NCBI GenBank assembly: GCA_032716605.1
Contig: CM064560.1
Span: forward strand, 11,375,083-11,439,082
Length of the DNA stretch: 64,000 nucleotides
Source: Paralithodes platypus
Taxonomy: Eukaryota > Arthropoda > Malacostraca > Decapoda > Lithodidae
Direction of reading: 5' to 3'
This document shows, piece by piece, positions 21,785 through 33,040 of this stretch (the stretch's first letter is position 1; every line of letters starts with the position of its first letter). Below the pieces are notes generated by a model. The model worked only from the letters and a program-made list of their open reading frames with translations, searched no databases and had not been told where the DNA came from. A program made the translations under genes and the position numbers.

Positions 21785-22189
21785 ATTGGAGAATTATACC
21801 CACATGACAGACAACGTTTATATTGTTATAATGACAGGACAAGCTTTGACTCTCTCTGGAGTCCTATTCAGGTGTGACGTGTCAGAGTACAGGGTGTGGC
21901 TTATATACCACTCAGCATTTTGCCTGTTTAGCTTGTAATCATTTTGTCATTCCCGATTTATACTGGTATGACTCCCGCACACATACTCTTACCCTCTGCC
22001 ACACTCCCCCTTCCTGATAACCTCCCCCCATTTTCCTCTATCTCCTCCTCCTAAACTCTGACTGGTATATAAACCACACCCTTGTACTCTGACCTGTTAC
22101 ACTAGAAGATGACTCCAGAGAGAGTAAATATTTGTTGTGTTTTTATAACAATAGAAACGTTTTCTGTCATGTGGTTATAATTCTCCAAT
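21785..22189. mobile_element. Long-TIR MITE (about 0.4 kb)
   Basis: The left arm (21785 to about 21925) is the inverted complement of the right arm (about 22060-22189), about 130-140 bp each with scattered mismatches. The outer end is ATTGGAGAATTATA. The arms include GGTATATAAACCACACCC on both strands. It ends eight bases before the stop of the candidate exon at 22197-22460. The target duplication is unclear. Confidence 0.78.
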
Positions 22190-22196
22190 TAAATGC

Positions 22197-22462
22197 TCAT
22201 CTTTGACCCAAATCATGACACTTTCTGTCTTTAAGCTTGGACTTACAAGAAGACAATGATCCAGGAGAGGACTGTTCAACTTCGTAATGGTATTTTCTGA
22301 GATCGTCCTGAGACATGGTGCTGGTTAGCCTCTTCTTACTGTTGACACCACGCGCGCTGGGGTTCCTGTGGGGTGGCGTGGTGGTGATGATAATGCAGCC
22401 ATCATCTCGCTGCTCCAGGCTGCATGTGAGTGATGAACCCTCCATCTGCAGCACATCCACGT
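22197..22462 (-). CDS. Candidate terminal exon, unknown protein
   Basis: I do not recognise this protein. The minus-strand open segment of about 88 codons has a composition unlike the surrounding repeats. It contains 'MEGSSLTCSLEQRDDGCIII', 'TTPPHRNPSARGVNSKKRL' and 'MSQDDLRKYHYEVEQSSPGS', with Ser/Lys-rich low-complexity sequence and no hydrophobic segment. Upstream on the minus strand lies a pyrimidine-rich CCACTGCTCCCCAG, which could be a splice acceptor, and the frame ends in TGA at 22197-22199. It could be the last coding exon of a host gene (for example a cytoplasmic tail) or a chance ORF. The long-TIR MITE abuts the stop. Confidence 0.35.
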
Positions 22463-23060
22463 CTGGGGAGCAGTGGATAGTGGGGTCAGTATTAAATATA
22501 GCACCAGTTGAGATATTAAGATTAGATCGATAGTTCTGTCTTTAGTTTGCCATTAGTACAGTCTGTTTATTTTTTATACTGTTGAGAAATTGACTAGTCC
22601 TCATCTTAATTCTTTCAGAGCATGGATCTTATAGATGGCTATACCGCTCTTTGCAGGGTCTTTCCTGCTATTTTTACTCAATATACGCCGCCCTAGAGCC
22701 ATATCCGTATCCGTAGTGAATTCAAACAAGTTCCAATGGAAAAATCAGGTCGAACACTCCCTTGTAAAAGTCTATTTCATTCATTCTCTTTCTCGGGCCT
22801 TGAGAATATCGAGCAAAACTTTCCTGTTTATTGCAACCAGCCTGGTACCGTACACTCCTCGGGATAACTCAATTTAATAAACCATTATAAATATGAAAAG
22901 CCTAAGAAGACTTCACCACTACGCCAGCTTCCATAAAACATGGACATAAGTATACCAACACCAGAGCTCCACCGTGGCCTTCTCACCCGGACCAGCCTTC
23001 AATTGTTAACACAATGACCTTACCATTGAGACATCTATCACCGGACCTCAGAAGAAAGCC
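22463..23060. other. No supported gene
   Basis: No recognisable coding motif. If 22197-22460 is an exon, this would be intron upstream of it. Confidence 0.35.
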
Positions 23061-23244
23061 CACACCGAGCAAGCCATTCTTACTCTCAAAATGACCAAAG
23101 CGGAAGTAGCAACTAAAAGAGACACTACCACAGCCGACCAGAAGCAGGTTTAAAAAACATTCGGATTTACCCTTCGTTTTCTGGTCAGGTAGGCTTGATG
23201 CTACAACCCCCCCAGTGAGGCTCAATGCTCACATAGCTAGGCTC
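23061..23244. repeat. Dispersed repeat shared with 43.37-43.52 kb
   Basis: Shares blocks such as GAGCAAGCCATTCT.AC.CTCAA, a CACTA.CACAG segment and GGCTTGATGCT with about 43370-43505, in the same orientation. Both lie next to LINE RT fragments. Family unknown. Confidence 0.55.
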
Positions 23245-23760
23245 GATGCTAGCAAACCCTGCAGATGAGCCCTAGGTCATCTGCGTATAGCAGTTCCCAG
23301 GGGAACCCAACTCTAAAATCTCCTGAAAGTGCCTCGAGAATCAAAACAAAGAAGAGGAGGCTTAACACAGAGTCCTTGTGGATTCAAACTTGCACTGTGA
23401 ACTCCTCACCCAGTACACCTTTCTCCCTCACCATTCGTGAGTCCTCGTACACCTTTATTATCACACGCACCAACCACTCCTCTACACCAAGTTTTCTCAT
23501 GGTCCACTGTACAACATCTCTGGGCACCCTATCAAAAGCCTTCTCCAGGTCTACAAATACAAGTTAGAGTTCCCTATCTTTGAATAATTATCTTTCCTGT
23601 AGCTGCCTGACTATGAAGATAGCATCGATTGTACCACATCCTGGCATAAAAGTGAACTGTATATCGTCAATAGAAATGCTTTCCCTGATCATGCCTTCAA
23701 AGACTCTCTTACAGACCTTCATAACTTGATCAAACATTTCCAGGTCCCATAATTTTCTCG
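23245..23760 (-). pseudogene. RTE-like LINE reverse transcriptase fragment
   Basis: Read on the minus strand: 'GCGTIDAIFIVRQLQE', 'FVDLEKAFDRVPRDVVQW' (first catalytic Asp), 'LGVEEWLVRVIKVYED', then a 'DSVLSLLFF' block in place of the usual QGSVLSPLLF, and 'PWELLYADDLG' with the ADD catalytic pair. This is the palm of an RTE/BovB-type RT, distinct from LINE-A and LINE-B. There are internal stops (for example near 23565-23590), and neither EN nor a 3' end is visible. Confidence 0.8.
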
Positions 23761-23930
23761 AGCTAACGAATTAATATATAAGATTTATTAATTGCATTGT
23801 GTTAGTGTAGTATTTGAAATACGAGAATGGGACAATGGGGCAACACTGGTGGCAGTTGATGGTTCTTGATTAAGAAGGAAGAAGTTATACTGAACACATT
23901 TTCGAACAACAGTGGGAGGAACAACCAGCA

Positions 23931-24400
23931 GTGATGGCTGATAGGTCACACATTCCTATACCCAGCTTTAACTTTGAAATTTATGATATTCAGACATACT
24001 TGGATATAGTTAATCCCGTGCTCAATTTTGCATATAATACAGACCGGGAGAAAATTGCGGTCCTACTCACTCATTTAGGTAAAACCGTAGCTCTTGTGGT
24101 GGGAAAAGTCCACCCTGAATTGACCTGGAACGCTTTCAGGCAAATCATAATCGATACGGTGCAGCTTCCCCTCGGAGCCGTAGTTGCATTATCAAACTTG
24201 GACAAAGTAAGATTCGAGGGAACCTTGATGAGACCCTGGCGTAGATCAATCAATACATCAGGGTAGCTTATCCCTTCGCCACAGAAGTGCAACGTGGTGA
24301 ACACATCTTCAATTTCTTCTTTAAGATTGCTTCCACATACCATCAGGGAGCATTTTGCCATTCATGATCCCGTGGGGTTTGATCGAGATCAGGACACTCC
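23931..24400 (+). pseudogene. Gag-like ORF fragment (possibly Gypsy-2 gag)
   Basis: Open for 111 codons from 23931 with 'MADRSHIPIPSFNFEIYDIQ', 'NTDREKIAVLLTHLGKTVAL' and 'ELTWNAFRQIIIDTVQLP'. The pattern (planned segment, helical block, then a W..F..... helix) resembles the capsid-like gag of gypsy elements without being diagnostic. The frame changes after about 24260 ('VAYPFATEVQRGEH'). The polarity matches Gypsy-2 pol at 29.3-33 kb, and LINE-B copy 2 lies between them. Confidence 0.45.
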
Positions 24401-25792
24401 TAGCTGCTAAATCCACCTCTTAGCAGTTTGGAGCCATCAAATGTATTCCAACGCAACCTCAACGTCAACAATATCAAAACTGGCAGAGGAACAGTGACGG
24501 GCCCTCCTGGCATTACAAGACTTTCAGTGGAAGCCACTGGAGGAAGAACCCAGGCCCGACCATCACCCAAGGATCCGTCCCTCAGATAAACAGGTCCAGA
24601 AACCCTCGGACAACTACCTCATTCTTGTTAACCCCTTCGACTTCGCTGCCTGCAACTCTAAATGCGCAGTGCACAACATGAGGGGTCAACTGAGACAGAA
24701 ACGTCAGTCTTCAAGGGATCTGTATGTGGTGTTAAGACTGACAGTAGAGGCTTCTAGTCCTTGGACTAACACAGACTATTATATACACAGCACCTTCGTA
24801 GCCTCAACTCGTAACACAGCCTATCGCAACAGAACAGAGCTCATTCGCAACTTCCAGGCTCTCCGGGGACCAAAGGTGCACACAATCCCCGAACTGGTTC
24901 CGTTACACAAACAATGCAAATAACTGGAACCCCTAGTTGTGGTGAAAAGATATCTTGAGCCACAACTATCAACACAACTCAGTACCGAATAGTAATACTG
25001 AGGAGGATCCTTTCTAAGCTTCACAAAGAAGAGAAAAGCTCTGATTGAATATACGTTAATAAGATTATGGCAAATACATGCCAAAATGAATGCAAAAATA
25101 AGGAATCAAGTATCAAGCATAAATAAATGAATCACAGATCAAACAAACACCTATCAACCACCACCCACCTAAGCTGTCCAGACTATCGGTTGGCCTGGGC
25201 CGAAGTAATCCTCCCTGTAACAGAAAGATTAATGAAGTCCTCCACCCTCTACTTCGAACCAGGCACCCTAATAGTCTGGACTCCTAACTACATGTATGCA
25301 CATAAAAAAATCAAATAAATAATAATCGGCTGGTAATCAACACACGCCACTGCAGGAATAACATAAAATCCTAACACTATTATGTCAGCGAGGAATATTT
25401 TCTTATCCCTCCACCAATACCGTAGTATACTGGCTACCTTAACAAGGCCAAGGTTACGGCTCTAGAAACACAGAAAGGAAGACAAATTATATAGGAAAAC
25501 ACATATAACTCTGCAGGTACAATAGGAGGGACAAACACAAGCCACACACACGTCCTTAGAATCCGTCTGAGTTACGTTAAAATACAAATGAATAAACAAA
25601 CAAGTAAATGCCAATAAATATATAAGTATAAACAAATGCCAATATGAGAGAAGCGAAAGGTAGCTGCTGCTCCTTCGATAACTAAATGCGGACTGACGAA
25701 CTTCCAGCTGGCACTCACTGACGCCGACAGATGGCTCCACGTGAACCAGCTTGATGGTTCCTTTATGCAATGTAATCCTTACTTAAATAATG
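24401..25792. other. No confidently identified gene
   Basis: Short plus-strand frames (for example 24669-24923) show no motif I can name. The region may be further gag-side sequence of a degraded LTR element on the plus strand, because a protease motif in the same orientation appears at 29.49 kb. Confidence 0.35.
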
Positions 25793-26020
25793 CAAAGGAG
25801 TACAAAGGAGTACAAAGGAAATCAAGCAACAACAGATCTAGTGACCCTTCTAGGCTGCTTGTCCTCCAAAACACTGAGGATCAAGTGTCCAAACAGTGGT
25901 TTAGAGTGGGTAAGGGAACATTGGAAAGGGAACTACTGCCCTGGAACTAATGTCCGTGGCAGGACTAGGAAGTTAGTAGGGGACATAGGGGTTAGTAACT
26001 GAGGGGAGGATAAAATAAAG

Positions 26021-27497
26021 TTATTCATTTACAAACGCAGTCAGTCGCGGGTTTGATGCGAGATATTTGTCTAGGCGGAATTTAAATGAATCAACGGTGC
26101 TGCAGTCTATAACGTCTCGGGGAAGCCCATTCCACAAGTTGACAACTCGATTGAAGAAGACATTCTTAGATTCGTGTGAGTTAAAAGATTTACCAATAAT
26201 TTTGCAACCGTTTCCCCGCGTGTAATTAGATTGGTCGATAGTGAAGTACTTACTACAGTTCATATTGTCGATGCCTTTGATGATTTTGAACACTTGAATT
26301 AAGTCACCTCTTAATCTGCGCTGGGTTACAGGAAATATATTTAATTCTCTAAGACGCTCTTCGTATGGTTTGTCCTTTAGGCTAGGTATAATTTTGGTAA
26401 CTCTACGTTGAACTCGTTCTAGCTTGTTTATGTCTTTTTGGTAATAAGGGCACCAGCATTGAACGTAGTATTCCAGAAGAGGGCGGACTAAGGAATTGTA
26501 ATGGGTTAGGAAAACGTCTTTGGATTTATGCTCAAATGACCTTCCTATAAAGCCAATTCTTTTGTTTGCCTTCTTAACAACTTCTGAACATTGTTGACTC
26601 GGTTTTAGGTTACTCGATATTGTTACTCCCAGATCGGTTTCTCTGTTTACATTCTTAAGCTGAGTGCCATTCATCGAATAGTTTGCTTTCTCATTTAGGT
26701 ATCCGATATGTAGTAATTTACATTTATCCGCATTGAAACTCATTTGCCAAATTTGGGCCCAATGTGACAATTTATCTAGATTGTGTTGCATATCGTCAAC
26801 TTGATCTTTTGAGAGTACGCTATTTGCAATTTTTGTATCGTCAGCAAATTTTGAGATTGTACAGGTGAGACCCTCACATATGTCGTTGATGTAAATTAGA
26901 AAGATAATTGGTCCTAGTACCGATCCCTGGGGTACCCCCCTACTTACATTGGTCCATTTAGATGCCTTACCGTTTATGACTACTCTTTGCTTTCTGTCGC
27001 TGAGCCAATTTTCTATCCATTTCAACACACCGTCTTGTATTCCATGTGCTTTTAGTATTAGCAGTAAACGTTTGTGGGGAACTTTGTCAAAGGCCTTTTG
27101 AAAATCAAGGTATATAATATCTACAGCTTTACTCTCATCGTAGAGGTTGAGGATATCGTGGAAGAAGTCTAAGAGGTTTGTTAAACAGGAACGTTTTTTA
27201 CGAAAGCCGTGTTGAGTATCTTTAAGTATGTTATTTTCCTCTAAGTGATTTACGAGTCTGTCGCTTATGAGCGTTTCTAGCATTTTACATACAACTGAGG
27301 TTAAGCTAATTGGACGATAGTTACTGGGTAGGGATTTGCTGCCTTTTTTGAATATCGGTGTTACGTTGGCTATCTTCCACCGATCAGGCATAGTTCCAGA
27401 CTGCAAGGATTTATTGAATAGTAATGTCAGTGGTTTGGAGAGCTCATCCTTAGCTTCCTTTATAATTCTAGGCGAGATTGTATCAGGTCCAGGCGTT
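26021..27497 (-). pseudogene. LINE-B reverse transcriptase (copy 2, open to the insertion)
   Basis: RT and C-terminus open for about 490 codons from the insertion edge to the natural stop. It has 'SNYRPISLTSVVCKMLETLI', 'YLDFQKAFDKVPHKRLLL', 'SRGVPQGSVLGPIIFLIY' and 'FADDTKIANSVLSKDQ', then the complete C-terminal block with 'YYQKDINKLERVQRRV' (where copy 1 has a stop), 'NRVVNLWNGLPRDVIDCST' and 'PRLTAFVNE'. All three catalytic Asp are present. The ORF is cut from its own N-terminal part by the insertion, so I class it as a pseudogene. Confidence 0.88.
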
Positions 27498-27505
27498 TTA
27501 TTTAT

Positions 27506-27905
27506 TTATTTTATTTTTTTATTTTATTTTTCTTCTATATTCCAACTTACTTCCTCTCAGGCATAGGCTGAGAGCCTTAACATTCACCGCTTTACAATGA
27601 ACAGTGAAGCCTGTGAGGTCTTGTTCCAGTCTAGGGAGTGAGACATGTGAAGCACGTAGAGTACAACGAGCACCTGCCATCTTGCCTTCACATGAGGCAC
27701 GGTGCTCACTCATGGCCCGAAACGACCCAATCTCTGAAGCCACCTCGTTCCTGTGCTTCACTGTCTCAACCCCTACACTCAGACTCTCACACTTACACAC
27801 ACACAACGCCACCTGTTGAGCAGATAACTCACCAGGCATTGCACCCCTATAGCATATTTTGAATATGGGAATATTCATACAGTGCTATTTAATCAGGGAA
27901 CAATG
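27506..27905 (-). mobile_element. 0.4 kb retroposed insertion in LINE-B copy 2
   Basis: Splits the LINE-B sequence equivalent to 3795-3805 of copy 1. The left edge is a T/A-rich tract (27506-27535), which reads as an A-rich tail on the minus strand, and a TATTTA-type target motif occurs on both sides. The interior is GC-richer than the LINE and contains a 119-codon minus-strand frame (27519-27878) with no known motif. It is a SINE or truncated LINE by structure; no second copy is present here. Confidence 0.65.
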
Positions 27906-28756
27906 AGGGTATTTACCTTGAGTTTATCTAAACAATTAAATACTTCTCTCTCTGTAACGGTGATATTGCTTAGAACATCTGAATTATCAATCTGAATCGG
28001 CGATGGTGTAGGAATATCACTGAGGTCTTCTGTTGTAAAAACTGATGCAAAGAAGGTATTGAGGGCATTACTCATTTGTACTTCGTCTTTGGTGTATTCT
28101 CCATTTTCATCGACTAACGGTCCAACAGTTGAAGTAACTACTTTTTTCTTTCTGATATAACTATAGAATTCTTTCGGGTTTGTTTTACTTTGATTCGCAA
28201 TATGTAACTCTAGGGTCTTTTTACTTTGCTTAATTTACTTTTTGGCTTTGCGTCGTAGCTCTACAAATTTCACCCGTTCTTCGTCATTTTGTGAGGATTT
28301 TAATCTATCATTAGCAAATTTGTTAGCAAGCAGGCAGTTTGAAATATCTTTATTCCACCATTTGGGCTTATTATTATGGCCTGGACGCCGTATTTTCGAT
28401 GGTATGCAGTCTTGCACTGATTTTAGGTTAGTGGTTTCGAATAACTTCCAAGATGTATTTATGTCGTTATTGTTAATTAAAAAGCTCCAGTCAGTTTCTT
28501 TAAACATAGCTCTAAGTTTATGAAAGTTTGCTTTCTTGAAATTAGGGACTTTTTCGATGCTACTATTTGGTTCGTTACTAGTAAAGTTTAAAGTGAAAGT
28601 TATCGTACGATGGTCGCTGTTACTGAATTCATCACCAACATTCAAATTCTCTATTAATTCTTCTTTTGTTGCAAGTACAATGCCAAGAACGTTATTACCA
28701 CGGGTCGGTGTTCGAACAAATTGATAAAGCGAACTCTCTTGCAAGTTCGTATACAA
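27906..28756 (-). pseudogene. LINE-B endonuclease C-terminus and linker (copy 2)
   Basis: Contains the EN C-terminus 'YTNLQESSLYQFVRTPTRG' and 'SNSDHRTITFTLNF', the linker 'WWNKDISNCLLANKFAND', and 'YSYIRKKKVVTS'. A TAA replaces TTA just after 'RRKAKK' (28235-28237). The frame is otherwise collinear with copy 1 and does not carry copy 1's GT duplication, which helps place that lesion. Confidence 0.82.
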
Positions 28757-28910
28757 AATTGTCCCAGGTGTGGACGAATCCCACGTTTCCCTTCCTGCAG
28801 AGGTTTGCTAGACAACGATTTGTGCTGGTGGCTATGTTGTAAAATCGGCTCTCTACACCAAGCCGGGGGACGATTCCTGAGACGATGATCCTTGATGACT
28901 TCTCCAAGTA
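28700..28910 (-). pseudogene. LINE-B ORF1 fragment (SGNH/esterase-like)
   Basis: Minus strand 'IIVSGIVPRLGVESRFYNIA', 'NRCLANLCRKGNVGF' and 'VHTWDNFVYE'. The S-G-I-x-P-R and later W-D-x-F blocks resemble the SGNH-hydrolase (esterase) domain of CR1 ORF1. The frame runs directly into EN sequence at about 28745, so the end of ORF1 and the start of EN are missing in between. Confidence 0.6.
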
Positions 28911-29290
28911 GGACTAAACAACTAAATAAAACATACTTATACAACGCATAATATAATATGCATACTACATTAATATACCAGAAAAACTCATTAATAATAA
29001 AATGGGTTACATAATTTCGCCACTGTTTAGAGAATGGGAAAATCAAAGAGGCCACGTCATTGAACGAAATAATATGAATTTGATACATACGATAATATAC
29101 GGATAAATATCGTTCACTGCTGCTTCATGCCGTATGGTCGATCATTGCTTCACGCAGTATTGAAATGTCCGCCAAATGGAATGATATATTCACCATGTGA
29201 ATATATATGACCAATACTTATAGTAAGTTATGAACATAAATTAACTAAATGAACTTACAATGATGGAACATCGTAACAGTAGCCACAGAA
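28911..29290. other. AT-rich stretch, no supported gene
   Basis: No motif or repeat partner noticed. It may contain the 5' end of LINE-B copy 2 or pre-protease sequence of Gypsy-2. Confidence 0.35.
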
Positions 29291-29475
29291 GATGCAGTAG
29301 ACGACACCATTGAGGCCAACATTGAAGATCCAGAGACTTACATGGATGCAGAAGAACAAACCGAGGATTCAGAATCCTCAGATTTTTAGAGCCTCCCCCG
29401 TCCATCTCAGTCGTGACGGGGGGACATATATTGATGCGCGCCCCTCCAGTTTATACTCGTATAACGATGCAAAGT

Positions 29476-30310
29476 ATAGAAGTTCGCTTGCTGGTGGACA
29501 CAGGTGCAGCCTGTTCCTGTTTGTTTACCCACTTTTTCCAAAACAACATAGGAAAAAGTTTGGGACCAGAAGACAATCCTGATCGAACTTGATTAGTGCA
29601 GGATATACATTATTGCCCCTGTGAGGAGAAACAACACCCCTGCATGTCGCCACCCCTAATCCACAAGCCTCCTGTCATCATCTGTTTATTGTGTTTAATT
29701 CAGAATGCCAACAGTATGATGGTTACTTGAGCTTCTACCTGATGCAAAAACTTCAGGCTTAGATCGATAGCGGGAAGCGTCGCTTGCAGTTCCTCACATC
29801 ACAACAAATTAATAAAAAACTGAAAATAAAAAAGTAAATAAAAAACTTGATCGCCGTCAAGTAAAAAAAAAAAAAAACAGAAACGTCAACACTATCAAGA
29901 AACATAAATCTACTAACTATGACTCCAAGCCTCCTATCAACATCAATCATCATGCCACTATATCTACCTCCATCCTACTGTCATCAGCGATCACATCACA
30001 AACTCTCAGCATTCCACCCAACCATCAAATATGGGTACCAATATCCAAACCTGCAGACGTCACTTTGGTGCTAGCTCCGTACATCGAACAACCTTTACCA
30101 CCCAGATGTCTTGTTCAACCTACTGTGTTACCCCCTCATATAAATGCTGTACAGATCGCGAATATCATAGACGAGCCTCTCACATTACCAAAAGGACTCG
30201 TCATTGGTGATCTAGAAACATTCGACGATGCAACACCTTGCAAAAACACCTCCGAAGTTGCCACTCTACCATCCATACCAGATCACCTTTCCCTTAGACA
30301 GAAAAATTAA
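29476..30310 (+). pseudogene. Gypsy-2 protease region
   Basis: 'VRLLVDTGAACSCLF' at about 29480-29525 is a retropepsin active site (DTGA). About 0.5 kb later, an open frame 30065-30310 contains 'PLPPRCLVQPTVLPPHINAV' and 'ANIIDEPLTLPKGLVIG', typical of the region between protease and RT. The two are not in one frame. Confidence 0.7.
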
Positions 30311-30487
30311 CTACTTGCCGTGTTGCATATATATTAAGATGTGTTCGTTGAGTCTCCCACAGAAATTGAGCGGACACATGTACGCGACCATCCCATCAAC
30401 ACGAAAGGCCCTCCAATTGCCAGCCGTTCCAAAGAAAGAACCCTTTGCAACGACAAGAGGAAAAGAGACAAGTCCAAGAAATGCTTG

Positions 30488-31269
30488 ACACAGGAATTGC
30501 CACCCCCTCCACCAGCCCCTGGTCTTCTCCAGTTGTTCCGGTGAAAAAGAAGGATGAGACAACTAGATTCTGCGTTCACTACAGATGACTAAATTATGTT
30601 ACCATAAATGCGCCACACCCCTGCGTAGAATCAATGATTCACTTGATTCTTTGTACGGTTGTAAATGGTTTACCACTTTAGATCTACAAGCTGGTTACTG
30701 GCAGATACCTGTTCAAAAAGGATCACCAACATAAGACAGCGTTCACCACGAGTGGGGGAAACTTTTATGAATTCAACGTGTTACCTTTCGGACTCTGCAA
30801 CGGCCCTGCCACATTCTCTTGTCTGATGGAGTCCGTCCTAAGCGGGTTAACCTGGGATATTTGCCTAACATATTTGGATGATGTAATCATGTATGGCAGA
30901 ACTTGGGCAGAACACTTTCAACGACTACAGATTGTGCTCGACACAGTCCGCCAAGCGGGCCTGCGACTGAAGCCCACTAAATGCACCTTGGCTCGGGAAT
31001 CTGTGGGAATTTTGGGCCATATCAACTCCAAAAACGGAATCTCTCCTGACCCTAAGAAGCTATCCGCCATATCTGCTCAACCACCACCGAAAGACGTCAA
31101 AGGAGTTCGGTCTTTCCTAGGCCTGGCAACATATTATCGACGCTTTGTCAAAAATGTTCCTGCCAATGCCAAACTGATGGATTTTAGAGCGACATCGAGC
31201 TTTTCAGACGTTAAAACACAAGCTAGTACAAGCCCCAACAGTTGCAAAAATGGTGCAAATCTTCAATGA
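30488..31269 (+). pseudogene. Gypsy-2 reverse transcriptase
   Basis: N-terminal RT pieces are in shifted frames ('STSPWSSPVVPVKKKDET', then a disrupted 'DLQAGYWQIPV' block). An open frame of 163 codons from 30778 has 'LPFGLCNGPATFSCLMESVL', 'CLTYLDDVIMYGRTWAEHF' (YLDD catalytic pair), 'LGHINSKNGISPDPKK' and 'VRSFLGLATYYRRFVKNV'. The frame then loses homology before RNase H. Confidence 0.85.
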
Positions 31270-33040
31270 TGTTTACCCTATGGACAACCAATCCAAACGT
31301 CATTGCCAAACAGAAGCCTACCGTCCATGTTGCCAAGGTAAAGACAAAACCAAGACCCCAGGACCAGCTGGAAAAATCGTAGCTATCAAGCCCTGGTAAC
31401 TCCTGTCCGTTGATGTAATGGATCCCATTCCCACCAAGCCCGCAAAGAAATATATCATCACCTTTGTTGACACATATTCCAAATTTATGATCGCCTGCCC
31501 CGCCAAAGAACATACTGCTATGGAGGTAGCTGAGGCCCTCATCAATGAAGTTTTTCTGAATTTCGGCCTCCCTCAAGCTTTGTGCTCCGACAATTAATGC
31601 TCCTAATTTATCTGGTCAAATTTGGACACAGTTGTCCACCATCTTCGGATATCAACTCCTCAGCATCTTGGCCTCAAGGGAATACGATTTGTGAACGCAG
31701 TCAAAAGAGCATTGCCAATCAACTTCGCACCAGACTTTTTGCCTGAGAGACGACGGCATTACCACATACGAAAGAGTATTTGAAGAAGCACCTCTGTTGA
31801 TACACCCTCTGTCACCTTGCTCAACCTCCAACACATCTGCATCTCTCCACAGACCCTCTGCAACATCTCAACGATCGTCTACACTACGTTCAGACCTGTC
31901 AAGACCTACAAAAGGACACATCACCACCAGAAAATCCTTTTGCATTTGGGGATCAAGTAATGGTAGCTAAATTACTAATTACAAATTAACTTGAGCCCCG
32001 TTACATAGGCCCTTACATTACGAAAGTCCCAAATCCGTTCCAGGTCATAGTCAATTATTACGGTGAATTTATAATCTGTCGTAACCACAATGTCAGGATA
32101 TATAAACCTTTTTCTTCTGACCCTGTTATTAAACAAGATATTCCAACGTATGATCAATCGTCTCAAACTAACCGCCGCAATGTTCAAACTGATCATGTCA
32201 CAAAAGCACCTCCAGTATGCAAGCACTCACCCTCAACCTCTACTACACCCCGTCATATACCCCCCCTCTCTCCCAGCTTCACCCTCACCCACAGACTCTC
32301 CCTTCGTATCTCATCAGAGCCCCCCCCCCCCCCCCGTCACCTTACTCTGCTCCCGTTCGCTCTCCTCCTTCCTCATTTTCCACCTCCACTAAACCTAAAT
32401 CCCCTCACCCTCCCATGCTTCTTAAATTCTTGCAGCACTTACCTAAACCTTTTACTTCTAGCAAACATTCCTTGTTAACTTACAGAACTAAGTCCAAAAT
32501 TCCTCTCAGATGTAAATCCCCAAGAATCAAACCCCTGTCCAAATCCGTTAGCCAAGTAACCATCCTTCCCCCTCATACCTCCTCTACCCCTTGCCCGCAA
32601 AAACCACCTTCATCTACCTCCCCCTTCTACCCCTGTCCGTCCTTAATTCTCAAACTCATAACCTTCTTCTATCTCAACCTCCTCTTCCTACTCGTTTAGC
32701 TTCACCTTTTATACCTTTACCATCCAGTCAACCTAGCCTACCTCTAACAAGAAAATATTCCACTACTATTCCCATCACTATCCGCCCTTCCACTTCTCCT
32801 GTTTCTATTCCTCCAACCACTACACCTTGACATGTAACTCCACCTCATCCTTCCCTACCTTCCCCTGTATCACTTCCTACTATTCCGTTCCCACCACTCC
32901 CCACCATTCCTGCATCCCAGCACTCTTCCACAACTTCGTCTTCTTCAGAAAAGCAATTGAAGCGTATTCCCACTGTCTCTAAATCGGGCCGCCTATCCAA
33001 GCCCCCAGCCCCTTTCAACACAAAAACATTTCACCAAAAC
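31270..33040 (+). pseudogene. Gypsy-2 integrase and Ser/Pro-rich C-terminal tail
   Basis: Includes a Cys-pair remnant ('AYRPCCQGKDKTK'), the core 'SVDVMDPIPTKPAKKYIITF', 'DTYSKFMIACPAKEHTAMEV' and 'FGLPQALCSDN' (second catalytic Asp, followed by a stop). A C-terminal 'EPRYIGPYITKVPNPFQVIV' block then continues into a long Ser/Thr/Pro-rich tail over 32.2-33.0 kb. The tail ends near 'SKSGRLSKPPAPFN', like the usual gypsy pol C-terminus. Short plus-strand Pro-rich frames at 32.2-32.8 kb are parts of this tail in different frames. Confidence 0.72.

Larger units (their letters stand above)
25793..28910 (-). mobile_element. LINE-B copy 2 (minus strand)
   Basis: The longest LINE-B copy. From the 3' end: tandem AGTACAAAGG units (25793-25822), 3' UTR, RT, linker, EN C-terminus, then a fragment of ORF1. 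It is interrupted by a 0.4 kb insertion at about 27506-27905. It has one nonsense codon at about 28235-28237, but the RT frame from 26021 to the insertion is open. Nucleotide identity with copy 1 is visibly very high, so the family was active fairly recently. Confidence 0.87.
29300..33040 (+). mobile_element. Gypsy-2: decayed Ty3/gypsy pol, plus strand
   Basis: Plus-strand order protease (29.49 kb), reverse transcriptase (30.5-31.2 kb), integrase (31.27-32.15 kb) and a Ser/Thr/Pro-rich tail. RNase H is missing: RT connection sequence passes directly into the integrase Cys pair near 31.2-31.3 kb. Multiple stops and frameshifts. No LTRs recognised. It differs from Gypsy-1 and Gypsy-3 in sequence. 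Confidence 0.8.
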
